A DNA stretch of 63,065 bases from Bacteroidales bacterium. Lineage in GTDB: Bacteria > Bacteroidota > Bacteroidia > Bacteroidales > Muribaculaceae. Of this stretch, positions 14,687-23,009 are shown piece by piece. The notes under the pieces are model-generated. The model worked only from the letters and a program-made list of their open reading frames with translations, was not told the DNA's origin and did not search any database. Positions within the stretch are counted from its first letter, which is position 1, and each line of letters starts with the position of its first letter. The stretch is from the NCBI GenBank assembly GCA_003150235.1, contig QAMW01000040.1:25496-88560 (forward strand), written 5' to 3'. A program made the translations under genes and the position numbers.

Positions 14687-16021
14687 ATGAAAAGAATTTT
14701 ATGCGCCGCAGTGGGTGCCGTGATGGCATTGTCGGCTGTGGCAGAAGGGTATCAGGTAAATACATTGAGCGCACGTCAGGGAGGAATGGCTCATACCGGT
14801 GTCGCGCAGAAGCTTGGTGCCGAGAGCATGTATTTTAATCCCGCCGGTCTCGGGTTTATGGAAAAGACCCTTGACCTGTCGGCGAGCATCAATGCAGTCG
14901 CCGCTACCGCCAAGGCGAGGACGGGTGACAAATGGTATGAGACCGACAACGACATAAGTACGCCCATGATGGTAAGCGCGGCATTCGGGATTTATGACAA
15001 TCTGAAGGCGGGCATCACATTATATACTCCTTACGGCAGCTCTATTGACTGGACAAACAACTGGCCCGGAGCTATCCTGAATCAGTCGGTGAAACTGTCG
15101 ACGTTTACCGTGCAGCCGACCGTGTCATGGCGCATCATCACGGGACTTTCCGTGGGAGCCGGTCTTATGGTGTCGTGGGGAAGCGTCAATCTCAACAAGG
15201 GACTTGTCAATCCTGCCACAATGGATGCGATGCTTGGCGCGATGGGTTCCACGGCACAATTCGGCAACACGATGCCGGCGTCGGTAAATCTTACGGGTAA
15301 TGCCAACGTGGCGTTCGGCTTCAATGTCGGCGTGATGTACGACATAAACAGGCAGTGGACGGTCGGTGTCAATTTCCGGTCAAAAATGACGATGAAAGTA
15401 AAGGCAGGCGAGGCAAGGGTGACATACGCCAACGAACTGGCGCGCCAGATTCTCGAATCGCGTCTTTCACTCATCAATGAGGCAAACTTCACCGCATCCA
15501 TGCCTATGCCGTCGGTGTTTACTTTCGGAGTCTCCTATAAACCCGTCGAGTCGCTTATCATCGCTCTTGACGCGCAGCTCACCGGATGGAACACATATAA
15601 GAATCTCGACATCCATTTCCTTGACGAGAATGTGAGTGCCTACGACCAGCATCTTGAAAAGCACTACAAGAATGCCTGGGCGCTTCGTCTTGGCGCACAG
15701 TATTCCGTGACACGGCGTTTCGACGTAAGGGCCGGTGTGATAGCGGATTTCTCGCCGGTCAACAAGGAGTATTACAATCCCGAGACTCCCGGTATGACTA
15801 AGATTGAGCCGAGTGTGGGGCTTTCTTTCCGCCCCCTCCGAAATCTTTCCATCGATTTCTCGATGCTTTACGTCGCCGGGCTTGGCGAGGACAATGCCCG
15901 ATGCAATTATGTCGACCTCCTTGCAGCACAGATGGGTTCCGGCAACCCTGTGAAGCAGTTTGAAGCCGACTACCGAGTGCATGCCTTTGTGCCTTCTCTG
16001 GGAGTGGCTTTTTCTTTCTGA
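14687..16021 (+). CDS. OmpP1/FadL family outer membrane transport protein
   Basis: A signal peptide (MKRILCAAVGAVMALSAVAEG) precedes a beta-barrel protein of 444 aa. The segment GYQVNTLSARQGGMAHTGVA followed by ESMYFNPAGLGFM is diagnostic of the FadL/OmpP1 family (PF03349), whose N-terminal hatch plugs the barrel. Family members admit hydrophobic molecules such as long-chain fatty acids through the outer membrane; the ligand here is unknown. The ATG at 14687 is preferred over the upstream GTG because the signal peptide starts there. The barrel ends in VPSLGVAFSF, with the terminal aromatic expected for BAM-dependent insertion. Confidence 0.93.
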   Translation: MKRILCAAVGAVMALSAVAEGYQVNTLSARQGGMAHTGVAQKLGAESMYFNPAGLGFMEKTLDLSASINAVAATAKARTGDKWYETDNDISTPMMVSAAFGIYDNLKAGITLYTPYGSSIDWTNNWPGAILNQSVKLSTFTVQPTVSWRIITGLSVGAGLMVSWGSVNLNKGLVNPATMDAMLGAMGSTAQFGNTMPASVNLTGNANVAFGFNVGVMYDINRQWTVGVNFRSKMTMKVKAGEARVTYANELARQILESRLSLINEANFTASMPMPSVFTFGVSYKPVESLIIALDAQLTGWNTYKNLDIHFLDENVSAYDQHLEKHYKNAWALRLGAQYSVTRRFDVRAGVIADFSPVNKEYYNPETPGMTKIEPSVGLSFRPLRNLSIDFSMLYVAGLGEDNARCNYVDLLAAQMGSGNPVKQFEADYRVHAFVPSLGVAFSF

Positions 16022-16048
16022 TGAAATATTTGTGACCGAAATTTGTTA

Positions 16049-16056
16049 TATGTTTG
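16049..16056 (+). promoter_or_regulatory. Possible -7 element of the Ca2+ ATPase gene
   Basis: TATGTTTG matches TAnnTTTG about 74 bases before the ATPase start, but no -33 box lies at the usual distance, so support is limited. Confidence 0.35.
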
Positions 16057-16060
16057 TATA

Positions 16061-16087
16061 GTCGCGGATTTTTGATAAATTCGCGAC
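16061..16087. terminator. Hairpin between ompP1 and the Ca2+ ATPase gene
   Basis: GTCGCGGATTT and AAATTCGCGAC pair over 11 bp with one mismatch around a five-base loop. It could end ompP1 transcription or act in the ATPase leader; no long T run follows it. Confidence 0.5.
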
Positions 16088-16129
16088 TTCAAATTTATCA
16101 ATAGATTTAAGTATATATAGACTCTGATT

Positions 16130-18829
16130 ATGGCAGAAACAAGGCATTATGAGGGACTTACCGAAGCGCAAGTCCTTGAGAGCCGCGAGAAAAATGGTGT
16201 TAATATTCTGACTCCTCCTGAAAAGGAATCGCTTTTCAGGAAGTTTTTGGGCAAGTTCAAAGACCCTCTGATTCTCATACTTCTTGTTGCGGGTGTGCTT
16301 TCAATCGGTATTTCATTTTATGAATATTACGGGTTGCATGAAGGTGCGCAGGTGTTTTTTGAACCGATAGGCATATTTGTCGCCATACTTCTTGCCACCG
16401 GGCTTGCATTTATCTTTGAGGTGAAGGCTGACCGGGAGTTTGCCATCCTGAATCAGGTCAATGACGACGAGCCTGTCCAGGTTATACGAGGAGGCAACAC
16501 TGTTCAGATTCCCAAGCGTGATGTCGTGGTGGGTGATATAGTCCTGGTCACGACAGGCGAGGAGATACCTGCCGACGGCAAGTTGCTTGAGTCATCGTCA
16601 CTTCAGGTCGACGAATCGTCGCTTACCGGTGAGCCTATATGTGCCAAGACAACTGACGAGGCTCATTTTGACCCCGATGCCACTTTCCCGACCGATCATC
16701 TTCTCCGTGGCACAAAAGTGATGGAGGGACATGGTGTGTTTGAGGTCACGGCAGTGGGCGATTTCACCGAAAATGGCAAGGTATATGAAGCCACACAGAT
16801 TGACGACAGCGTAAAGACTCCTCTTAACATACAGCTTGACGGGCTTGGTAAACTGATATCAAAGGTAAGCTACGGCATAGCCGCGCTCGTGATACTTGGT
16901 CGCGTCGTGATGTATTTTGTCAACGGAGGTGGCGCGGATTTCGATTGGTTTCATTTTCTCGCCTTCCTGCTTCAGACTGTGATGATTGCCGTGACACTTA
17001 TCGTGGTGTCGGTGCCGGAGGGATTGCCGATGGCTGTAACGCTGAGTCTTGCCTACAGTATGCGCCGTATGCTCCGCACCAATAATCTTGTACGCAAGAT
17101 GCATGCCTGCGAGACTATGGGTGCCACTACGGTTATATGTACCGACAAGACCGGTACGCTGACCGAAAATCAGATGCGTATCTATGAAACTGACTTTTTC
17201 GCTCTCGATTCACAGAATCTTGACGAGTCGGAGATGGCGCGGATTATAAAGGAAGGCGTTGCTGTCAATTCGACTGCACAGCTTGACCTTTCAAATGCTG
17301 ACAGACCTTCGGTACTTGGAAATCCCACCGAAGGTGCTTTGATACTTTGGCTTCGCGCCAACGGGATTGATTATCGCGCCATCCGTGAGAATGTCAGGAC
17401 AGTCGCTGAGATTCCGTTCAATACCGAGCGGAAATATATGGTAACCGAGGTGATGTCGCAGGCTGTTCCGGGCAAAAAGGTGATATATGTCAAGGGTGCG
17501 CCGGAGATTGTCTATTCTCTTTGTCGCAACGTAGAAGGTGATGTGAGAAAGGATATAATCGACAGAAAGCTGCTTGACTATCAGAATCAAGCCATGCGTA
17601 CACTCGGATTCGCCTATCAGATAGTAGAGCCTGATGAGGTCGTGATAAAGGATGGTCAACTTGTAGCGGATAACCTTACATTCATGGGGGTCGTGGCAAT
17701 ATCCGACCCGGTAAGGAAAGAGGTGCCCGCAGCGGTGAGAGAATGTATCGATGCCGGTATCGCAATCAAGATAGTGACCGGTGATACGCCCAACACCGCT
17801 AAGGAAATAGCCCGACAGATAGGGTTGTGGAATCATGATGACGGCGACCGTAACGTGATAACCGGTCCGGAATTTGCCGCACTTTCTGATGACGAACTGT
17901 TTGACCGCATTGATGACCTGAAGATTATAGCCAGGGCGCGGCCTCTTGACAAGAAACGTCTGGTGGAGACTCTTCAGAAGAAAGGTAACGTCGTTGCAGT
18001 GACCGGCGACGGCACAAATGATGCCCCGGCGCTGAAAGCTGCGCATGTGGGTCTATCGATGGGCGACGGCACGGCTGTGGCAAAAGAGGCAAGCGACATC
18101 ACTATTGTAGACAATTCGTTTGCCAGCATCGGGCGCGCCGTGATGTGGGGCAGGTCGTTGTATCTCAATATACAGCGCTTTGTGCTTTTCCAGATGACCG
18201 TCAATGTGGTGGCATGCCTTATCGTGCTTGCTGGAGCATTCATGGGGTCAGAGTCGCCGCTTACAGTCACGCAGATGCTGTGGGTCAACCTTATAATGGA
18301 TACATTCGCGGCAATGGCACTCGCTTCGTTGCCCCCGTCGGAATCCGTCATGAAAGATAAGCCCCGTGACCGCAATGCGTTTATCATAACCAAGGGGATG
18401 ACCACCGATATTATCGGTACCGGTGTAGCGTTCTTCCTGCTTTTGTTCGGGTTGCTTTATATTTTCCAGCATGCCGATGTCACTTCCTTGTTGAATCTTT
18501 TCCCCGTTCATCCTGACCTTGCGTTCCATAATCTGACACCTTACGAATTGAGCATGTTCTTCTCAATATTTGTGTTCCTTCAGTTCTGGAACATGTTTAA
18601 TGCCCGCGCTTATGCAACTCACCGGTCTGCGCTTCATCTGAAAGGATGTTCGGAGTTCCTTTTCATTGCGCTGACCATCCTTGTCGGGCAGATAATCATC
18701 GTAGCGGTAGGTGGCGAGATGTTCAATGTGGTGCCGTTGAGTGTGGTTGACTGGGCGTTGATTATCGGAGTCACGTCAATGGTTCTTTGGATAGGGGAGC
18801 TGATACGACTTTTCGAAAAATCGAAGTGA
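16130..18829 (+). CDS. Calcium-translocating P-type ATPase, PMCA type
   Basis: This 899-aa inner-membrane pump exports Ca2+ at the cost of ATP. It shows the full P-type set: an actuator-domain DESSLTGEP motif at about residue 163, the phosphorylation motif CTDKTGTLT at about 337, the nucleotide-domain KGAPE at about 455, TGDTPNTA at about 550, and the hinge GDGTNDAPAL at about 625. The membrane segment with PEGLPMAVTLSLAYSMRRM supports the P2B/PMCA subtype. About ten membrane helices are predicted. The calmodulin-binding tail of eukaryotic PMCA is absent, as in other bacterial members. It follows ompP1 but is separated by 108 bp with a hairpin. Confidence 0.95.
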   Translation: MAETRHYEGLTEAQVLESREKNGVNILTPPEKESLFRKFLGKFKDPLILILLVAGVLSIGISFYEYYGLHEGAQVFFEPIGIFVAILLATGLAFIFEVKADREFAILNQVNDDEPVQVIRGGNTVQIPKRDVVVGDIVLVTTGEEIPADGKLLESSSLQVDESSLTGEPICAKTTDEAHFDPDATFPTDHLLRGTKVMEGHGVFEVTAVGDFTENGKVYEATQIDDSVKTPLNIQLDGLGKLISKVSYGIAALVILGRVVMYFVNGGGADFDWFHFLAFLLQTVMIAVTLIVVSVPEGLPMAVTLSLAYSMRRMLRTNNLVRKMHACETMGATTVICTDKTGTLTENQMRIYETDFFALDSQNLDESEMARIIKEGVAVNSTAQLDLSNADRPSVLGNPTEGALILWLRANGIDYRAIRENVRTVAEIPFNTERKYMVTEVMSQAVPGKKVIYVKGAPEIVYSLCRNVEGDVRKDIIDRKLLDYQNQAMRTLGFAYQIVEPDEVVIKDGQLVADNLTFMGVVAISDPVRKEVPAAVRECIDAGIAIKIVTGDTPNTAKEIARQIGLWNHDDGDRNVITGPEFAALSDDELFDRIDDLKIIARARPLDKKRLVETLQKKGNVVAVTGDGTNDAPALKAAHVGLSMGDGTAVAKEASDITIVDNSFASIGRAVMWGRSLYLNIQRFVLFQMTVNVVACLIVLAGAFMGSESPLTVTQMLWVNLIMDTFAAMALASLPPSESVMKDKPRDRNAFIITKGMTTDIIGTGVAFFLLLFGLLYIFQHADVTSLLNLFPVHPDLAFHNLTPYELSMFFSIFVFLQFWNMFNARAYATHRSALHLKGCSEFLFIALTILVGQIIIVAVGGEMFNVVPLSVVDWALIIGVTSMVLWIGELIRLFEKSK

Positions 18830-18842
18830 TAGGCTTCAATTA

Positions 18843-18874
18843 TTTGCATTTGCGGTGGGGATGTAGTAAATTTG
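18843..18874 (+). promoter_or_regulatory. Promoter of the pyrB operon
   Basis: TTTG (18843-18846) lies 20 bases before TAAATTTG (18867-18874), a perfect match to the consensus. The leader to the pyrB ATG (18903) is only about 20 bases, too short for a translated attenuator. Confidence 0.85.
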
Positions 18875-18902
18875 CGTTGTCAAACAATCATTTCCCACAG
18901 TG

Positions 18903-19844
18903 ATGAATAGTAACAGCCTCGTCTCCATTTCCGATATAAGCAAGGAGGAGATATTGCGCCTGCTCAACCAGGCACGTTATTTTGAGGAGCATCCCAATCA
19001 CAGGATACTCGAAGGCAAGGTGGTGGCTACGCTCTTTTTTGAGCCATCGACCCGTACACGACTCAGTTTCGAGACTGCTGTCAACCGCCTTGGCGGTCGC
19101 GTGATCGGCTTCTCCGATGCGAGCACTACAAGCTCGTCAAAGGGTGAGACCCTCAAAGACACTATCAAGATGGTGAGCAACTATGTCGATCTTATCATCA
19201 TGCGCCACTATCTTGAAGGTGCGGCGCGATATGCCACAGAGGTGACCGATGTTCCGGTAATCAACGCCGGCGACGGAGCTAACCAGCATCCGTCGCAGAC
19301 CATGCTCGACCTGTATTCAATATACAAGACACAGGGTACACTCGAAAACCTCACCATAACCATGGTCGGCGATCTCAAATACGGCAGGACCGTGCACTCC
19401 CTGCTCATGGCGCTCCAGTATTTCAACCCCACGTTTAATTTTGTGGCATGCAAGGAACTTCAGATGCCGAGGGAATATATCCGTTTCTGTGACGAGCATG
19501 GCATAAAGTATAATGAATATACTGAATTTTCACCGGAGGTGATTAACAGCAGCGACATACTTTACATGACGCGTGTGCAGCGTGAGCGTTTCACCGACAT
19601 AATGGAGTATGAGAAAGTTAAGAATCTCTACAATCTCAATGCAGCCATGCTTGAGAACTCGCGTGACAATCTCCGTGTGCTTCACCCGCTTCCCCGTGTC
19701 AATGAGATTGACCAGGATGTAGACGATAGCCCGAAGGCTTATTATTTTCAGCAGGCGCAAAACGGGCTGTATGCCCGTCAGGCTATAATCTGCCGTGCAT
19801 TAGGTATTGACATCCCTCAAATTAAGAATCATGACAACGACTAA
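18903..19844 (+). CDS. pyrB: Aspartate carbamoyltransferase catalytic chain
   Basis: PyrB condenses carbamoyl phosphate with L-aspartate, the committed step of de novo pyrimidine synthesis. The 313-aa protein contains the carbamoyl-phosphate-binding STRTRLSFETA (about residues 52-62), HPSQTMLDLYSI (about 130), and the aspartate-loop segment LHPLPRVNEID (about 262). The ATG at 18903 is chosen over the GTG one codon earlier. It overlaps pyrI by 14 bases, showing translational coupling of the two subunits that assemble into the allosteric dodecamer. Confidence 0.97.
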   Translation: MNSNSLVSISDISKEEILRLLNQARYFEEHPNHRILEGKVVATLFFEPSTRTRLSFETAVNRLGGRVIGFSDASTTSSSKGETLKDTIKMVSNYVDLIIMRHYLEGAARYATEVTDVPVINAGDGANQHPSQTMLDLYSIYKTQGTLENLTITMVGDLKYGRTVHSLLMALQYFNPTFNFVACKELQMPREYIRFCDEHGIKYNEYTEFSPEVINSSDILYMTRVQRERFTDIMEYEKVKNLYNLNAAMLENSRDNLRVLHPLPRVNEIDQDVDDSPKAYYFQQAQNGLYARQAIICRALGIDIPQIKNHDND

Positions 19845-20292
19845 GAAAGAACTCGCCGTAGCGGCGTTGCGTAACGGCACGGTGATTGACCGCATACCTT
19901 CATCAGCACTGTTCAAGGCTGTAAAAATACTTGGTATCGAAAAGCTTGACAAGCATGTGACCATCGGCAATAATCTTGACTCGAAGAAACTCGGGACAAA
20001 GGGTATAATAAAGGTTGCCGACACGTTCTTCCCTGATGATGTCATAAACCGCATCGCATTGATTGCTCCCACAGCCAAAATCAACATAATACATGATTTC
20101 GAGGTGGTGGAAAAGTCATCTGTGACGCTTCCGCAGACGATTGTAGGTATTGTGAAGTGTGACAATCCCAAGTGTATTACTAACAATGAGCCGATGAAGA
20201 CCCGCTTCGAGCTTGTCGATCCGGAGAAAAGGGTGATACGCTGTCATTACTGCAATCACTGCGTGAGTGCGGAAGATGCTCATATAAAATAA
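19831..20292 (+). CDS. pyrI: Aspartate carbamoyltransferase regulatory chain
   Basis: PyrI binds CTP and ATP and gives ATCase its feedback control. The 153-aa protein has an N-terminal allosteric domain (VAALRNGTVIDRIPSSALFKAVKILGI) and a C-terminal zinc domain with four cysteines: CDNPKC near residue 110 and CHYCNHC near residue 138, spaced as in the family. The start at ATG 19831 lies inside the 3' end of pyrB. The flavin reductase gene follows after 14 bases. Confidence 0.97.
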   Translation: MTTTKKELAVAALRNGTVIDRIPSSALFKAVKILGIEKLDKHVTIGNNLDSKKLGTKGIIKVADTFFPDDVINRIALIAPTAKINIIHDFEVVEKSSVTLPQTIVGIVKCDNPKCITNNEPMKTRFELVDPEKRVIRCHYCNHCVSAEDAHIK

Positions 20293-20306
20293 ACGGTTTC
20301 CGGCTG

Positions 20307-20876
20307 ATGGCGCGACAAAACTGGAAACCCGGGACAATGATTTATCCGCTGCCGGCGGTGTTGGTGTCATGCGGCACATCGGTGGATGACAGCAATCTTA
20401 TCACTGTCGCCTGGACCGGGACTATATGTACCGACCCGGCGATGTGTTATATCTCGGTGCGTCCGTCACGTTACAGTTATGACATCATAAAGTCGACAAT
20501 GGAGTTTACCATCAATCTCACCACTGAATCCATGGCGCGCGCTACCGACTGGGCAGGTGTGAAGTCGGGGAGGGAATATGACAAGTGGCGCGAGACCGGG
20601 CTGACTCCTGTAAAAGGTGTTGCGGTGAGTTGTCCTTACGTGGAAGAATCGCCGCTTTCAATAGAGTGCCGGGTCAAGGAGATTGTGCGTCTCGGCTCTC
20701 ATGACATGTTTATCGCCGAGGTGCTTGGTATCCTTGCCGATGAGCGTTATATAGATCCTGCGACAGGTGCTTTCCGGCTTTCTGATGCCGGGTTGCTTGC
20801 TTACAGTCATGGGGCATATTATCGTCTTGGTGAGGAAATCGGTCGCTTTGGCTGGTCAGTTAAAAAGAAGAAATAG
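20307..20876 (+). CDS. Flavin reductase-like domain protein
   Basis: The 189-aa protein belongs to the flavin reductase-like FMN-binding split-barrel family (PF01613). Typical segments are YPLPAVLVSCGTSVDDSNLITVAW at the N-terminus, then CYISVRPSRYSYDIIKSTMEFTINL around residues 49-73, where FMN is held. Members reduce flavin with NAD(P)H or act as uncharacterised flavoproteins. It probably belongs to the pyrB-pyrI transcript, 14 bases after pyrI and 26 before glyA. A role in pyrimidine metabolism is not established. Confidence 0.9.
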   Translation: MARQNWKPGTMIYPLPAVLVSCGTSVDDSNLITVAWTGTICTDPAMCYISVRPSRYSYDIIKSTMEFTINLTTESMARATDWAGVKSGREYDKWRETGLTPVKGVAVSCPYVEESPLSIECRVKEIVRLGSHDMFIAEVLGILADERYIDPATGAFRLSDAGLLAYSHGAYYRLGEEIGRFGWSVKKKK

Positions 20877-20902
20877 TAATAATTTAAATATACATTTAAT
20901 TA

Positions 20903-22183
20903 ATGGAAAGAGATAACCGCATTTTTGATATCATCGAGCGCGAGCATCAGCGTCAGAAACATGGTATCGAGCTTATTGCTTCTGAAAATTTTGTCAGTGA
21001 CCAGGTAATGCAGGCAATGGGGTCTTGTCTGACAAACAAGTATGCCGAAGGCTATCCCGGACATCGTTATTATGGCGGCTGCCAGGTTGTAGATGAAGCC
21101 GAGCAGCTTGCTATTGACCGCGTAAAGCAGCTTTTTGGCGCTGAGTATGCCAATGTGCAGCCCCATTCCGGCGCACAGGCAAACATGGCTGTGTTTATGG
21201 CTTGTCTTAAGCCAGGCGACAAGTTCCTCGGTCTGAATCTTGCCCATGGCGGTCACCTCTCTCATGGCAGTCCTGTGAATTTCTCCGGTCTCATGTTTGA
21301 GGCTCTTGAATATAATGTCAAGGAAGATACCGGACTCGTGGACTATGACCAGATGGAGGAAGTAGCGTTGCGCGAGCGTCCGAAGCTGATAATCGGTGGT
21401 GCGAGTGCTTATTCCCGTGAATGGGACTACGCTCGTATGCGTAAGATTGCTGATGAGATAGGTGCTATCCTGATGATAGACATGGCTCATCCCGCCGGTC
21501 TTATCGCCGCCGGACTGCTTGACAATCCGGTTAAATATGCCCATATCGTGACTTCAACCACCCATAAGACCCTCCGTGGTCCGCGTGGCGGTCTTATCCT
21601 GCTCGGCAAGGACTTTGATAATCCCTGGGGCAAGACCAATAACAAGGGTGAGGTGCGCAAGATGTCGGCTCTCCTTGACTCTGCGGTGTTCCCCGGTGTA
21701 CAGGGCGGTCCTCTCGAACATGTCATCGCGGCAAAGGCTGTGGCATTCGGTGAGGCTCTTCAGCCATCTTTCAAGGATTACCAGACCCAGGTAAAGAAAA
21801 ATGCGGCTGTCATGGCACAGGCTCTTGTCGACAAGGGTTATAAGATTATCTCCGGCGGCACTGACAACCATTGCATGCTTGTCGATCTACGCACCAAGTT
21901 CCCCGACCTTACCGGTAAGGTGGCTGAGAAAGTGCTTGTCGAGGCTGACATCACGGCTAACAAGAACATGGTGCCGTTTGATTCGCGCAGCCCGTTCCAG
22001 ACCTCCGGTATCCGTCTCGGTACTCCCGCTATCACAACCCGTGGCGCCGATGAGGCTCTGATGGGCGAGATTGTGGAGATGATTGACACCGTGCTCAGCA
22101 ACCACGATAATCCGCAGGTGATTGCTTCAGTACGCGAGAAAGTCAACAAAACCATGGAATCATATCCCGTATTTGCTTATTGA
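20903..22183 (+). CDS. glyA: Serine hydroxymethyltransferase
   Basis: GlyA interconverts serine and glycine with tetrahydrofolate and supplies one-carbon units. The 426-aa PLP enzyme shows IELIASENFVSDQVMQAMGS near the N-terminus, YAEGYPGHRYYGGC (about residues 48-61) and the PLP-lysine motif TSTTHKTLRGPRGG (Lys about residue 228). Length and C-terminus are normal. It sits 26 bases after the flavin reductase gene and is followed by a hairpin at 22196-22227. Co-transcription with pyrBI would link one-carbon and pyrimidine supply, as inference. Confidence 0.98.
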   Translation: MERDNRIFDIIEREHQRQKHGIELIASENFVSDQVMQAMGSCLTNKYAEGYPGHRYYGGCQVVDEAEQLAIDRVKQLFGAEYANVQPHSGAQANMAVFMACLKPGDKFLGLNLAHGGHLSHGSPVNFSGLMFEALEYNVKEDTGLVDYDQMEEVALRERPKLIIGGASAYSREWDYARMRKIADEIGAILMIDMAHPAGLIAAGLLDNPVKYAHIVTSTTHKTLRGPRGGLILLGKDFDNPWGKTNNKGEVRKMSALLDSAVFPGVQGGPLEHVIAAKAVAFGEALQPSFKDYQTQVKKNAAVMAQALVDKGYKIISGGTDNHCMLVDLRTKFPDLTGKVAEKVLVEADITANKNMVPFDSRSPFQTSGIRLGTPAITTRGADEALMGEIVEMIDTVLSNHDNPQVIASVREKVNKTMESYPVFAY

Positions 22184-22195
22184 TAACTTTTATCG

Positions 22196-22227
22196 ATACG
22201 GTCACGTGCAATCGCGCGTGACCGTAT
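22196..22227 (+). terminator. Hairpin after glyA, close to the plsC start
   Basis: Perfect 11-bp arms (ATACGGTCACG and complement) enclose a 10-base loop and are followed by a pyrimidine-rich stretch. The hairpin ends ten bases before the plsC start codon, so it may end the glyA transcript or influence plsC translation. Confidence 0.7.
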
Positions 22228-22237
22228 TCTCTCCCTT

Positions 22238-22963
22238 ATGATAATATTATATCGTATATATCAGCTTCTTATCATGGCGCCGATTTTGCTCGTCGCCACG
22301 ATTTTTACTGCTACCGTCACAATACTATTTAGCAGTATCGGACTCGGTAGATGGGCGGGATACTTTTTCCCCCACTGGTGGGCACGTCTTTTCTGTATCC
22401 TCACTTTGGTGAAAGTGACGGTCAAGGGACGTGAGAATATTGACCCGAATACCTCTTACGTGTTTGTCGCCAATCATCAGGGCGCTTACGACATATTCTC
22501 AATCTATGGATATCTTGACCACCAGTTCCGCTGGATGATGAAAAAATCGCTTGAGAAGATACCACTTGTCGGTTATTCATGCAAGGTGTCAGGTCATATA
22601 ATGGTTGATAATTCATCGCCTTCGGCGACCAAAGTGACCATGGAAAAGGCTGAGCGGCAGTTACAGGGCGGCATGTCGCTTGTGGTATTTCCTGAAGGCG
22701 CGCGTACCTGGGATGGAAAGATGCGTCCGTTCAAGCGCGGTGCCTATATGCTTGCAGTGGAGTTCGGACTCCCTGTCGTGCCGATTACTATCGACGGCTC
22801 TTTTGATATAATGCCCCGTTTCAAACACATTCCTCACTGGGGGCATATAACCCTTACTATACACAAGCCTATTGTGGCTGTCGACGGTCATCACGACCTG
22901 CCGTCGTTAATGAGCGCGAGCTTTGAGGCTATACATTCATCGCTTCCTGCCGATAGGCAATAA
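22238..22963 (+). CDS. plsC: 1-acyl-sn-glycerol-3-phosphate acyltransferase
   Basis: PlsC acylates lysophosphatidic acid to phosphatidic acid at the inner membrane. The 241-aa protein has an N-terminal membrane helix (IYQLLIMAPILLVATIFTATVTILF), the catalytic H-x4-D box in ANHQGAYDIFS (about residues 77-87), the substrate-binding FPEGART (about 149) and VVPITIDGSF (about 180). An in-frame Met at residue 13 would remove part of the anchor, so the upstream start is preferred. The glyA-proximal hairpin lies immediately upstream. Confidence 0.95.
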   Translation: MIILYRIYQLLIMAPILLVATIFTATVTILFSSIGLGRWAGYFFPHWWARLFCILTLVKVTVKGRENIDPNTSYVFVANHQGAYDIFSIYGYLDHQFRWMMKKSLEKIPLVGYSCKVSGHIMVDNSSPSATKVTMEKAERQLQGGMSLVVFPEGARTWDGKMRPFKRGAYMLAVEFGLPVVPITIDGSFDIMPRFKHIPHWGHITLTIHKPIVAVDGHHDLPSLMSASFEAIHSSLPADRQ

Positions 22964-23009
22964 ATACCTTATTTTTAGTAGCTACTAACTTTTTACAGTG
23001 CATATAATA

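Noticed and set aside
17291..18046. Minus-strand ORF of 251 aa over the Ca2+ ATPase
   Set aside because: Long antisense frame without family features; the plus-strand gene carries all P-type ATPase motifs.
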